Source: Zhihengliuella sp. (GTDB lineage Bacteria; Actinomycetota; Actinomycetes; Actinomycetales; Micrococcaceae). Taken from it: a stretch of 64,000 nucleotides of DNA. A program made the position numbers and the translations under genes. Numbering within the stretch: position 1 is the stretch's first letter; every line of letters starts with the position of its first letter. The stretch is taken from assembly GCF_031178195.1 (NCBI RefSeq), contig NZ_JAPSJL010000011.1, positions 27,562 to 91,561 of the forward strand. Reading direction: 5' to 3'. The notes beneath the pieces are model-generated. The model had not been told where the DNA came from, did no database searches, and worked only from the letters and a program-made list of their open reading frames with translations. Positions 41,891 through 49,804 of this stretch are shown in pieces.

Positions 41891-43294
41891 ATGCGCACGA
41901 ATTCCGTCCCGCCCACTCCCCGCTCCGATGCCGACGCCGGAGGCCGCGACCGGGGAGCGGTCCTCGCCTCGGTCATGCGGCCCGTCAACCACCTCGTCGA
42001 GCGGCTGATCCCCTCGGCGCTGGTCTTCGCCATCGCGCTGACGTTCGTCGTCGCGCTGCTCGCCCTGGCCCTGACGGACTCCGGCCCGGTGGCCGTCGTC
42101 GAGAGCTGGGGCGTCGGCCTGGCCGGACTGCTCTCCTTCATGACGCAGATGGCCCTGATCCTGCTGCTCGGCCACATCCTCGCGAACACACGGCCGGTGC
42201 GCGCCCTGCTGACGCGGGCCGCCCGGGTCCCGCGCACCGCCGTCCAGGCCTACGTCTTCGTGTTCCTCGCCGCCGCCGCGGCCTCGCTCATCACGTGGGG
42301 GCTCGGACTGGTGGTCGGCGGGCTGCTGGCCCGCGAGGTCGCCGCGCAGGGACGCGAGCGAGGCCTACGCCTGCACTTCCCGCTGCTCGTCGCGGCCGGT
42401 TTCGCCGGCTTCGTGGTCTGGCACATGGGCTACTCCGCCTCCGGTCCGCTGGCTGCCGCCACCCCGGACTCCTTCGTGACCGAGCAACTCGGCCGGCCGC
42501 TGCCGATCGGGGAGACCATCTTCGCCCCGTGGAATCTGGCGGCGATCGCGGCCACCGTGGTCCTGGTGGCCCTGGCGATCCTGCTGATCGCGCCGCGCGG
42601 AAGCGACCGCGTCGTCGAGCTGGGAGTCGACGCCCGTGACGGCGGCGTGGCGGTCGAGGACGATGTCGTCACCCCCGCCGACCGCGTCGACGCCAGCCGG
42701 ATCCCCACCCTGCTCCTCGGGCTCCTGCTGGCTGCGTATCTGGCGATCCACTTCTCGGGCGGCGGTTCGCTGACGCTGGACATCGTCAACTGGACGTTCC
42801 TCGCGCTGATCCTGCTACTCGTGCGGAGCCCGTTCGAGCTCATCGCGCTCACCAAGAACGCCGCCTCGAACGTGGGCGAGATCCTCCTGCAGTTCCCGCT
42901 CTACGCCGGCATCCTCGGCATCATGTCGGGGACGGGCCTGATCCAGATCTTCTCCGACTTCTTCGTCTCCATCTCGAGCTCGGAGACCTTCGGGCTGTTC
43001 GCGTTCCTCTCGGCCGGGCTGGTGAACTTCTTCGTCCCGTCCGGCGGCGGCCAGTTCGCCATCCAGGCGCCGATCCTGCTGGAGGCCGCCGAGCGGATCG
43101 GCGTCGATCCGGCGATCGCGATCATGGCGGTGGCCTACGGCGACCAGTGGACCAACATGATCCAGCCGTTCTGGGCGCTGCCGCTGCTCGCGATCGCGGG
43201 CCTGAAGATGCGCGACATCCTCGGCTACACCACTGTGGTGCTCGTCGTCTCCGGCCTCGTCTTCGCGGCCACGCTGGTCCTCGTCTCCCTGTAG
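41891..43294 (+). CDS. Short-chain fatty acid permease (AtoE family)
   Basis: 467 residues with about twelve membrane helices. AtoE-family segments are visible: GHILANTRPVRALLTRAARV, AASLITWGLGLVVGGLLARE, PIGETIFAPWNLAAI, FFVPSGGGQFAIQAPILLEA, YGDQWTNMIQPFWALPLLAI. It imports short-chain fatty acids such as acetoacetate or butyrate. The ATG at 41891 has a CGGAGG site. A -10-like TAATGT lies at 41838-41843 with a poor -35. No acetoacetate-CoA transferase is adjacent. The following amidohydrolase may share a physiological role but appears to have its own control site. Confidence 0.9.
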   Translation: MRTNSVPPTPRSDADAGGRDRGAVLASVMRPVNHLVERLIPSALVFAIALTFVVALLALALTDSGPVAVVESWGVGLAGLLSFMTQMALILLLGHILANTRPVRALLTRAARVPRTAVQAYVFVFLAAAAASLITWGLGLVVGGLLAREVAAQGRERGLRLHFPLLVAAGFAGFVVWHMGYSASGPLAAATPDSFVTEQLGRPLPIGETIFAPWNLAAIAATVVLVALAILLIAPRGSDRVVELGVDARDGGVAVEDDVVTPADRVDASRIPTLLLGLLLAAYLAIHFSGGGSLTLDIVNWTFLALILLLVRSPFELIALTKNAASNVGEILLQFPLYAGILGIMSGTGLIQIFSDFFVSISSSETFGLFAFLSAGLVNFFVPSGGGQFAIQAPILLEAAERIGVDPAIAIMAVAYGDQWTNMIQPFWALPLLAIAGLKMRDILGYTTVVLVVSGLVFAATLVLVSL

Positions 43295-43315
43295 CGCGAC
43301 GCGACGCGGCAGGAC

Positions 43316-43331
43316 ATATGGGATACCAAAT
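43316..43331. promoter_or_regulatory. GntR-type operator candidate
   Basis: The minus strand reads ATTTGGTATCCCATAT, close to the TTGGTATACCAA core used by FCD-type GntR regulators. It lies 60 bp before the amidohydrolase gene. No GntR gene is in the window. Confidence 0.35.
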
Positions 43332-43390
43332 GCTGCGGTTCGCTGCTACGTTGTCCAGAGCCCCACCTCTCGACGACAAGGAAGTCCGCC

Positions 43391-44752
43391 ATGTGCGTCC
43401 ACGACCACAACGCCCTGCCCGCTCCCGACTCCGCGCTCGCGCGCCGGAGCGTCCTCGCCGGTGCCGCCGCACTGGCGGGCCTGGGCGTCCTCGGCGTGCC
43501 CTCCGCATCCGCCGCCCCAGCATCCGTGGCCGGCACCGCCGCGGCGGCCGCCGCGCCGGCCGGGCGGCCGAGTGCTCCGGGATACCCCGGCTCGGCTCCG
43601 GAGACCCGCCCGCTCATCATCGAGGGCGGGACCCTTGTCGACCCGGTCACCGGCGACGCGACCGCCGACGCCGTCGTCGTGCTCGATGGAGGAAGGGTGG
43701 TCGCCGCCGGCGACCGCGACGCCACCCGCAAGGCCGTCGCCGACGTAGCCGGCCGGGCCGACGTCGTGGACGCCACCGGACGGTTCGTCCTCCCCGGCCT
43801 CGTGGACGCCCACGTCCACGCGAACGCGCTCGAGGACGCGCGCCTGATCCTCCACCACGGAGCCACCACGGTCCGCAGCGGCTCCTCGAGCTTCTACCAG
43901 GACATCGCGCTGGCCGCGCTGCCGGAGTGGGCGCCCGGCCTCTCGCCGCGCATGCACCCGGCGGGACTGTTCGTCTCGCCGGAGCTCGGCGACTCCGTGC
44001 TCGCCGACCCGGAGCTCGCCCCGCTGGCGGCGCTGACCGACGGCGTCCGCGAGGAGAAAGCGCTCGCCCACCTGACCGGCGTTAATCGCAAGCGCGGCGC
44101 CACCGTGATCAAGACGCGCGCCAACCCGCGCGCCGGTCTGCCGGAGCAAGACCCGCTGGAGCTGGTCTACGGGGAGGAACAGCTCGCGGCGATCGTCCGC
44201 GCGGCCAAGGGCGCCGGCGTGCTCTGCCACTCCTACAGCGCCGAGGGCATCGCCGGTGCCGTCCGCGCCGGCGTGCGGAGCATCGAGCACGGCGTCTTCG
44301 TGAACGACGCGACGCTCGCCGACATGGCCTCGCGGGGCACCTACTTCACCCCGACGCTGGCGGGCATCGCCTCCATGCGGGGATCCTCGGACCCCGTGCT
44401 GGCCGAGCGCGGGCGCCAGTACACCCCGGTCCTCCGGGAGGCCGTCCGGGCCGCCGCCGAGGCGGGGGTCGGCGTCGTCGCCGGCACCGACTCGTTCGGG
44501 ACGGACGTGACGCCCATCGGCACCGAGGCGCGGGCGCTCGCCGACGCCGGCCTGCCCGCCCCGGAGGCGCTGCGCTCGGTGACGACGCGCCCCGCCGCGC
44601 TGCTCGGCGTCGAGCGAGAGGTCGGACGGCTCGTCAAGGGCGCCGTGGCCGACGTCGTGCTGCTGGACTCCGACCCGCTGGCGAGCGCGGCCGCGCTGGA
44701 GCAGGTCTCCGCCGTCATCGCGCAGGGACGGGTCGTCCGCAACGACGCCTGA
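43391..44752 (+). CDS. Exported metal-dependent amidohydrolase (Tat signal)
   Basis: 453 residues. The N-terminus has a twin-arginine signal (ARRSVLAGAAALAGLGVLGV). The mature enzyme has the amidohydrolase barrel: GTLVDPVTGD, the first metal motif GLVDAHVHAN, IIKTRANPRA-like lysine strand, SYSAEGIAGAVRAGVRSIEH, and the late aspartate in AGTDSFG. The closest type is the imidazolonepropionase-related/prolidase-like group that cleaves cyclic amides or dipeptides. The substrate is unknown. It is a single gene closed by a strong terminator. Confidence 0.88.
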   Translation: MCVHDHNALPAPDSALARRSVLAGAAALAGLGVLGVPSASAAPASVAGTAAAAAAPAGRPSAPGYPGSAPETRPLIIEGGTLVDPVTGDATADAVVVLDGGRVVAAGDRDATRKAVADVAGRADVVDATGRFVLPGLVDAHVHANALEDARLILHHGATTVRSGSSSFYQDIALAALPEWAPGLSPRMHPAGLFVSPELGDSVLADPELAPLAALTDGVREEKALAHLTGVNRKRGATVIKTRANPRAGLPEQDPLELVYGEEQLAAIVRAAKGAGVLCHSYSAEGIAGAVRAGVRSIEHGVFVNDATLADMASRGTYFTPTLAGIASMRGSSDPVLAERGRQYTPVLREAVRAAAEAGVGVVAGTDSFGTDVTPIGTEARALADAGLPAPEALRSVTTRPAALLGVEREVGRLVKGAVADVVLLDSDPLASAAALEQVSAVIAQGRVVRNDA

Positions 44753-44765
44753 GGCCGGACGCAGA

Positions 44766-44799
44766 ACGAGGCCGGACCCGATCGGGGGTCCGGCCTCGT
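44766..44799 (+). terminator. Terminator after the amidohydrolase
   Basis: CGAGGCCGGACCC (44767-44779) and GGGTCCGGCCTCG (44786-44798) pair perfectly, extended by one A-T pair. Confidence 0.7.
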
Positions 44800-44875
44800 C
44801 GCGCTCAGCGGCGCCGGTCGGTCGCAGCGGCCGGCCGCGGAGATCAGGGCCGGCGGTCCGCGGTCTCCTCCGCGG

Positions 44876-46057
44876 TCACCGGGCGTGCGCGAGCAGCGCG
44901 CAGGCGTGGGCCGTGGTCTCCTCGATCAGCCGTGGCGCCTCGCGCAGCAGCTCGTCCAGCTCGGACGCTCCGGGGGCGATGGAGAAGGCCGCGGTCAGCC
45001 CGGCCTCGCGGGTCTGCGCGGCGGTGAGCCGCACCGTCCCCGCGACGACGACGACGGCCGCACCGGCGGGGGACTGGCGCCTCACGGCGTCGACGACCTT
45101 GCCGCCGAGCGACTGCGAGTCGAACGCGCCCTCGCCGGTCAGGACCAGGTCCGCCCCGGTCAGGGCGTCCGCCAGCCCGACGGCGTCGCCGACGAGCTCG
45201 GCGCCGGGCAGGGTCTCGGCGCCGAGCAGGCCCACGAGCGTGACGGGCAGACCGCCGGCCGCGCCGAACCCGGCGGTCGAACGGAGCCCCGCGGCCGACG
45301 GCAGGGCAGCTGGGGCCACCCGTGTGTCCGCGTGCCCGGCCTCCGCGGCCTCGGCGACCACGTCGGCCAGGTGGGCCAGGCCGGCGTCGAGCGCGGCGAC
45401 GTCGTCCGCGGTGGCACCCTTCTGCGGGCCGAACACGGCCGCCGCGCCGCGCTCGCCGGTGAGCGGGTTGTCGACGTCCACGGCGACGCGCCAGCGCACC
45501 TCGCGCGCCCGCGGGTGCAGGTGCTCCAGATCGACCCGGACGATGCCGGCGAGCCCGCCGCCGCCCGGCGCCACGGGCTCGCCGTCGGCCCCGAGGAAGC
45601 GGGCGCCGAGCGCCGCGAGGAGCCCGGTGCCGCCGTCCGTGCTCGCGGAGCCGCCGATGCACAGGAGGATCTCCTCGGCCCCGGACTCGAGGGCGGCGCG
45701 GGCGATCAGGCCCACCCCGTAGGTGTCGGCGCGCAGCGGCTGCAGCGGCACGTCGGACACGGCGGGCAGCCCGTTGCCCTCCGCGGCCTCGACGACGGCG
45801 GTCCGGCCGTCGGCCGAGAGGCCGAAGCGCGCGTTGCGCGGCCGGCCGAGCGCGTCCACGGTGCTCACGACCTCCGCGGCCCGGCCCCAGGCGGCCAGCA
45901 GCGCGTCGAGGGTCCCCTCGCCGCCGTCGGCGAAGGGCAGCATGACGACGTCCGCGTTGTCGAACACCTGCCGCGCCCCGCGCGCCATGGCCTCCGCCGC
46001 GCCGAGCGCGCTGACGCTGCCCTTGAACGAATCCGGGACGCAGACGATGCGCTTCAT
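44876..46057 (-). CDS. Glycerate kinase (GlxK type)
   Basis: 393 residues of the glycerate kinase type-1 fold. It opens with RIVCVPDSFKGSVSALGAAE and contains PFADGGEGTLDALLAAW, CIGGSASTDGGTGLLAALG, DVDNPLTGERGAAAVFGPQK and GADLVLTGEGAFDSQSLGGK. It phosphorylates glycerate, the end of sugar-acid pathways that pass through tartronate semialdehyde. The ATG at 46057 has an exact AGGAGG site, which overlaps the stop of the upstream enolase-superfamily gene region (13-nt gap). It is the second gene of a two-gene operon in the LacI-controlled sugar locus. Confidence 0.93.
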   Translation of the reverse strand: MKRIVCVPDSFKGSVSALGAAEAMARGARQVFDNADVVMLPFADGGEGTLDALLAAWGRAAEVVSTVDALGRPRNARFGLSADGRTAVVEAAEGNGLPAVSDVPLQPLRADTYGVGLIARAALESGAEEILLCIGGSASTDGGTGLLAALGARFLGADGEPVAPGGGGLAGIVRVDLEHLHPRAREVRWRVAVDVDNPLTGERGAAAVFGPQKGATADDVAALDAGLAHLADVVAEAAEAGHADTRVAPAALPSAAGLRSTAGFGAAGGLPVTLVGLLGAETLPGAELVGDAVGLADALTGADLVLTGEGAFDSQSLGGKVVDAVRRQSPAGAAVVVVAGTVRLTAAQTREAGLTAAFSIAPGASELDELLREAPRLIEETTAHACALLAHAR

Positions 46058-46070
46058 GGGGTTGGTCCTC

Positions 46071-47468
46071 CTAGGAGATGGTCGCGCGTTGGACGGTGTG
46101 CCGCTCCATGACCCCCGGGTCCGGCTCGAAGCCGAGCCCCGGCGCCTCCGGCAGGACCACGGTGCCCGCTCCCGCGCGGGCCCGGGCCGGCACGACTCCA
46201 TTGTGGCCCAGACCACGCCCGGCAGCGGGATCGGCGGCCGGATGATGACTTCCCGCTCGGTCCCCGTCGTGCTCCCGGTGATCGCCCTGCTCCTGATGAT
46301 GGCCCTGCTCCTGATGATGGCCGTGCTCCTGATGATGGCCGTGTAGGGGGTGCAGGCGCTCGGGCCAGTCCAGGAATGGGACCTCCAGCTCGGGCAGCGC
46401 GCTCCCGGCGTCCGCGCCGGGCCCGCCACGGTACCGCTGGACGGGGAGGGCGGCGATGAGCTGCGCCGTGGCGAGCAGCGCCGGGCCGTAGTAGAAGCAG
46501 TGCGGGACTACGGGCACGCCGAGGCGCGCCCCGGCGTCGTACACCTCCAGCATGGCCGAGACGCCGCCGATCTTGCCGACGCTGGGCTGGGCGATCGCGA
46601 CGGCGCCCGCGGCCATGTCGCCGATGAGGCCCCGCGTGCCGGAGGCGTTCTCGCCGGCGGAGACGATCCCGTGGCGGGCGTTCAGGCGAGCCAGGGCGTC
46701 GCGGTCGTCGGGCGGGAAGACCGGCTCCTCCAGCCAGCACAGGTCCAGCTCGGCCAGCTCGGCGAGGGCGGCGTCGGCGCCGGCCTCGTCCCAGTGGCAG
46801 TTGACGTCCACCATGAGCGGGGCCTCGCCGGCCGCCTCGCGTGCGGCGGCGACGGCCGGGACGGTGCACTCGTGGAGTTTGAAGGCGCCGAATCCGGCGT
46901 CGCGCGCCCGCGCCACCTGCCGCGCGACCTCGGCCGGGTCCTCCCCGTAGTGGACCAGGGAGGCGTACGCACCGATCGAGTCGCGGGCCCCGGCGTCGAT
47001 CAGGCGGCGTAGCGGCACACCGGCGCGCTGGGCGGCCAGATCCCACAGGGCGCTGTCGATCGCGGAGAGCGCGTAGTGGACCGGCCCGGTGCGGCCGAAG
47101 GCATGGAACGCGTATTCCGCCCGAGGTCGGAGCCCGGCGGCGTCCGCGGGCTCGCCGAGGAAGAACGGGCCCACGATCTCCTCCAGGGCCGCCCACGTGG
47201 CGGGGTTGGTGCGGTGCCCGAAGGCCTCGCCCCAGCCGGTCCGCCCGTCCTCCGTGGTGACGGCCACGATGAGCGACTGCATGGCCGTAAAGGTTCGCGA
47301 CGATGCGTTAAACGAATCGACGGTCTCGGTGCCGGCGGATCCGGCGTCGTCGTCCCGCCGGCCGGCCGAGAAGGGCAGGGAGAGCAGGCGCAGCTCGATG
47401 CGCTCGATGGCCGGTGCGGCCGCGGGATCCGGCCGAATCGCCGGGCTCACTGGGCTGCCCCGGCGCAC
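46071..47468 (-). CDS. Mandelate racemase/muconate-lactonizing (enolase superfamily) enzyme with His-rich insertion
   Basis: 465 residues from a GTG (GTG at 47450 is also possible). The metal ligands of the superfamily are visible: D221 (LMVDVNCHWD), E247 or E248 (WLEEPVF) and E273 (SAGENASG). AFKLHE replaces the usual KxK base motif with K197/H199, and the C-terminal PHCFYYGPALLAT loop is present. Likely reactions are dehydration or epimerisation of a sugar acid. Between residues ~374 and 435 sits a His/Gln/Gly-rich stretch not seen in the family. It is paired with glycerate kinase and divergent from the ABC permeases. Confidence 0.85.
   Translation of the reverse strand: MRRGSPVSPAIRPDPAAAPAIERIELRLLSLPFSAGRRDDDAGSAGTETVDSFNASSRTFTAMQSLIVAVTTEDGRTGWGEAFGHRTNPATWAALEEIVGPFFLGEPADAAGLRPRAEYAFHAFGRTGPVHYALSAIDSALWDLAAQRAGVPLRRLIDAGARDSIGAYASLVHYGEDPAEVARQVARARDAGFGAFKLHECTVPAVAAAREAAGEAPLMVDVNCHWDEAGADAALAELAELDLCWLEEPVFPPDDRDALARLNARHGIVSAGENASGTRGLIGDMAAGAVAIAQPSVGKIGGVSAMLEVYDAGARLGVPVVPHCFYYGPALLATAQLIAALPVQRYRGGPGADAGSALPELEVPFLDWPERLHPLHGHHQEHGHHQEQGHHQEQGDHREHDGDRAGSHHPAADPAAGRGLGHNGVVPARARAGAGTVVLPEAPGLGFEPDPGVMERHTVQRATIS
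46284..46337 (-). repeat. Three tandem 18-bp repeats encoding Gly-His-His-Gln-Glu units
   Basis: Units GCCCTGCTCCTGATGATG (two exact) and one with a single change run head to tail inside the enolase-superfamily gene. They encode repeated His-His-Gln-Glu blocks. Degenerate copies flank them. Confidence 0.85.
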
Positions 47469-47532
47469 CAGACCGCCGACGCGGCGCGCGGCGCGGGCGT
47501 CGTCCGCGCGACCGCGCCGGGGACCTCGAATA

Positions 47533-47544
47533 TGATTCGTTTCA
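47533..47544. promoter_or_regulatory. LacI-type operator before the enolase-superfamily/glycerate kinase operon
   Basis: TGATTCGTTTCA (minus strand TGAAACGAATCA) matches the classical TGAAACGTTTCA operator of LacI-family repressors at 10 of 12 positions. It lies 65 bp upstream of the operon start. Confidence 0.5.
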
Positions 47545-47586
47545 ATGAGCCGTCTCCCCGTGGTCGTCGGAATATCGGTCGTGTGG

Positions 47587-47615
47587 TTGACCTCACAGTG
47601 CGGCTAGCCTACCGT
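47587..47615 (+). promoter_or_regulatory. Promoter of the ABC permease operon
   Basis: TTGACC (47587-47592), 17-bp spacer, TACCGT (47610-47615). A LacI-type operator begins 15 bases after the -10. Confidence 0.7.
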
Positions 47616-47629
47616 TGTGGAGACAGATC

Positions 47630-47643
47630 GGAAAGCGCATTCC
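47630..47643. promoter_or_regulatory. LacI operator GGAAAGCGCATTCC (permease operon)
   Basis: The 14-base sequence is identical, in inverse orientation, to the site before the catabolic operon at 61247-61260, and matches the site before the binding-protein gene in ten of 14 positions. It covers the predicted start of transcription. Confidence 0.75.
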
Positions 47644-47693
47644 GCCGGTGGGGCAGTACAGTCCGCCGGGGGTGCCGGAACAAGGAGCCAGCC

Positions 47694-47756
47694 ATGCTGA
47701 CCCACACCTCTCGCCGGCCTTCGGCCGACGGTGCTGCGGCGGAGGCGACACCATGA
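47694..47756 (+). CDS. Possible 20-residue leader peptide coupled to the first permease
   Basis: The frame MLTHTSRRPSADGAAAEATP has a near-ideal AAGGAG site seven bases ahead of its ATG. Its TGA overlaps the permease start as ATGA. It is the first translatable frame of the transcript and probably couples or tunes translation of the permease. Confidence 0.45.
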   Translation: MLTHTSRRPSADGAAAEATP

Positions 47757-48679
47757 GCGTCGTCGCCGAGCTGCAGAGCCTCAAGACGCAGAAGGGCGGG
47801 AAGCGCCAGTACAAGGACAACAAGGCGGGGCACCTCTTCCTGCTGCCGTGGACCATCGGCCTCTTCGTCATCACGCTCGGCCCCATGGCCATGTCCCTCT
47901 TCCTGGCGTTCACGGACTACAACCTCCTGCAGGCGCCTGAGTGGTCGGGCATGGAGAACATCGAGCGGATGATCAGCGACGAGCGGCTCCACAACTCGTT
48001 GCGCGTCACCTTCATCTACGTGCTCGTCGGCGTCCCGCTGCAGCTGGCCGTGGCCCTCGCGATCGCCATGCTGCTGGACCGCGGCATGCGCGGGCTCCCG
48101 TTCTACCGCTCGGTCTTCTACCTGCCCTCGATGCTCGGCTCGTCGGTCGCCATCGCGGTCCTCTGGAAGCAGCTCTTCGGCACCACCGGCCTGGTCAACC
48201 AGGTCCTCGCCATGATCGGGATCGAGGGCATGGGCTGGATCTCCAACCCGGACACCGCCCTGAGCACCCTCATCCTGCTGCACATCTGGACGTTCGGCTC
48301 GCCGATGGTGATCTTCCTGGCCGGCCTGCGCCAGATCCCCTCGATGTACTACGAGGCCGCGTCGATCGACGGTGCCACCAAGGCGCGCCAGTTCGTGAGC
48401 ATCACGCTGCCGCTGCTCAGCCCCATCATCTTCTTCAATCTGGTGCTGCAGATCATCGGCGCGTTCCAGAACTTCACCCAGGCGTTCATCGTCTCCAACG
48501 GTTCCGGAGGCCCGGCCGACTCCACGATGTTCTTCACGCTGTACCTGTACCAGCAGGGCTTCAAGAACTTCGACATGGGATACGCGTCCGCCATGGCGTG
48601 GCTGCTGGTCCTGATCGTCGGCGGATTCACCGCCGTCAACTTCCTCGTCTCCAAGTATTGGGTGTTCTACGATGACTGA
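47753..48679 (+). CDS. Carbohydrate ABC transporter permease (MalF/UgpA type)
   Basis: 308 residues with six membrane helices after a short cytoplasmic start. The ATPase-contacting EAA loop reads YYEAASIDGATKARQFVSIT. It belongs to CUT1-type sugar importers. The ATG at 47753 has GGAGG eight bases ahead and overlaps the leader peptide stop. It overlaps the second permease gene by eight bases (ATGACTGA). No binding protein lies next to it. The one at 62.6 kb shares the same operator and is the likely partner. The ATPase is not in the window, so a shared MsiK-like ATPase is presumed. Confidence 0.93.
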   Translation: MSVVAELQSLKTQKGGKRQYKDNKAGHLFLLPWTIGLFVITLGPMAMSLFLAFTDYNLLQAPEWSGMENIERMISDERLHNSLRVTFIYVLVGVPLQLAVALAIAMLLDRGMRGLPFYRSVFYLPSMLGSSVAIAVLWKQLFGTTGLVNQVLAMIGIEGMGWISNPDTALSTLILLHIWTFGSPMVIFLAGLRQIPSMYYEAASIDGATKARQFVSITLPLLSPIIFFNLVLQIIGAFQNFTQAFIVSNGSGGPADSTMFFTLYLYQQGFKNFDMGYASAMAWLLVLIVGGFTAVNFLVSKYWVFYDD

Positions 48680-49655
48680 GCAGATCTCCTCCCCCCGGAA
48701 CTCGAAGGACGACGGCTCGCTGATGGCCGCGCCCGCGCAGAACGCCGATGTCACCCTCACGCCGGATCTGGCGGGCGAGGGCAAGGACCTCGACCTGCCG
48801 GAGCCGCACGTCTACCGGCCCTCCACCGGCTCGAAGGTCAAGGCGGTGCTCAAGCACCTCGTCATGATCGCCTCGGCGCTGCTGATGATCTACCCGCTGC
48901 TGTGGATGCTGGTCAGCTCCCTGCGGCCCAACGACGAGATCTTCCGCTCCCCGGGGCTGCTGCTGAAGTCGTTCGAGATCGAGAACTACGCCAGCGGCTG
49001 GGACGCCCTGTCCCACCCGTTCAGCCACTTCCTGATCAACTCCGCGATCGTGGTCCTCGGCTGCATCATCGGCAACCTGGTCTCCTGCTCGATGGCCGCT
49101 TACGCGTTCGCCCGGCTGGACTTCCGGTTCAAGAAGGTCATGTTCGCGCTGATGCTCATGACCATCATGCTGCCGATCCACGTCATCATCGTGCCGCAGT
49201 ACATCATGTTCTCCCAGATCGGCTGGGTGAACACGTTCTGGCCCATCATCGTGCCGAAACTGCTCGCCACGGACGCGTTCTTCATCTTCCTCATGGTGCA
49301 GTTCATCCGCGGCATCCCGAAGGACATGGACGAGGCGGCCCGCATCGACGGCGCCGGCCACGCCCGCACCTTCCTCCAGGTGATCCTGCCGCTCATGGTC
49401 CCGGCCCTGGCCACCACGGCCATCTTCACCTTCATCTGGACCTGGAGCGACTTCTTCACCTCGCTCATCTACCTGACCAGCCCGGACAAGTACACCGTGC
49501 CGGTGGCGCTCAGCGCGTTCATCGACTCCACGGGCGAGTCCAACTGGGGCGCACTGTTCGCCATGTCGATCGTCACCCTGGTCCCGGTGTTCATCGCCTT
49601 CCTGGTCGGCCAGAAGTTCCTCATCAAGGGCATCGCCACCACCGGCATCAAGTAG
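48672..49655 (+). CDS. Carbohydrate ABC transporter permease (MalG/UgpE type)
   Basis: 327 residues. An N-terminal acidic extension of ~60 residues is followed by six helices. The EAA loop is MDEAARIDGAGHARTFLQVI, and the protein ends GQKFLIKGIATTGIK, typical of the second CUT1 permease. It forms a heterodimer with the preceding gene product in the membrane. It is translationally coupled to it by an eight-base overlap. A hairpin lies in the 149-nt gap before the next gene, which may lower expression of the enzymes downstream. Confidence 0.93.
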   Translation: MTEQISSPRNSKDDGSLMAAPAQNADVTLTPDLAGEGKDLDLPEPHVYRPSTGSKVKAVLKHLVMIASALLMIYPLLWMLVSSLRPNDEIFRSPGLLLKSFEIENYASGWDALSHPFSHFLINSAIVVLGCIIGNLVSCSMAAYAFARLDFRFKKVMFALMLMTIMLPIHVIIVPQYIMFSQIGWVNTFWPIIVPKLLATDAFFIFLMVQFIRGIPKDMDEAARIDGAGHARTFLQVILPLMVPALATTAIFTFIWTWSDFFTSLIYLTSPDKYTVPVALSAFIDSTGESNWGALFAMSIVTLVPVFIAFLVGQKFLIKGIATTGIK

Positions 49656-49707
49656 GCCGGACCCGGGCCTGCGGCCCGTGGACAGCACGGTCCATGGGCA
49701 GTACGAC

Positions 49708-49741
49708 GGCGGGGCGTCGTCGGCGACGGCGCCGCCCCGCC
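49708..49741 (+). terminator. Intercistronic hairpin
   Basis: GGCGGGGCG (49708-49716) pairs with CGCCCCGCC (49733-49741). It lies between the permease pair and the Gfo/Idh gene without a T-run, so it may be an attenuator or processing hairpin. Confidence 0.45.
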
Positions 49742-49804
49742 TCCCATATCCCCCGCCACGCGTGCGCCCCGCGAGAGCGCGCAGATCCTAGGAGCAACCG
49801 CCCC

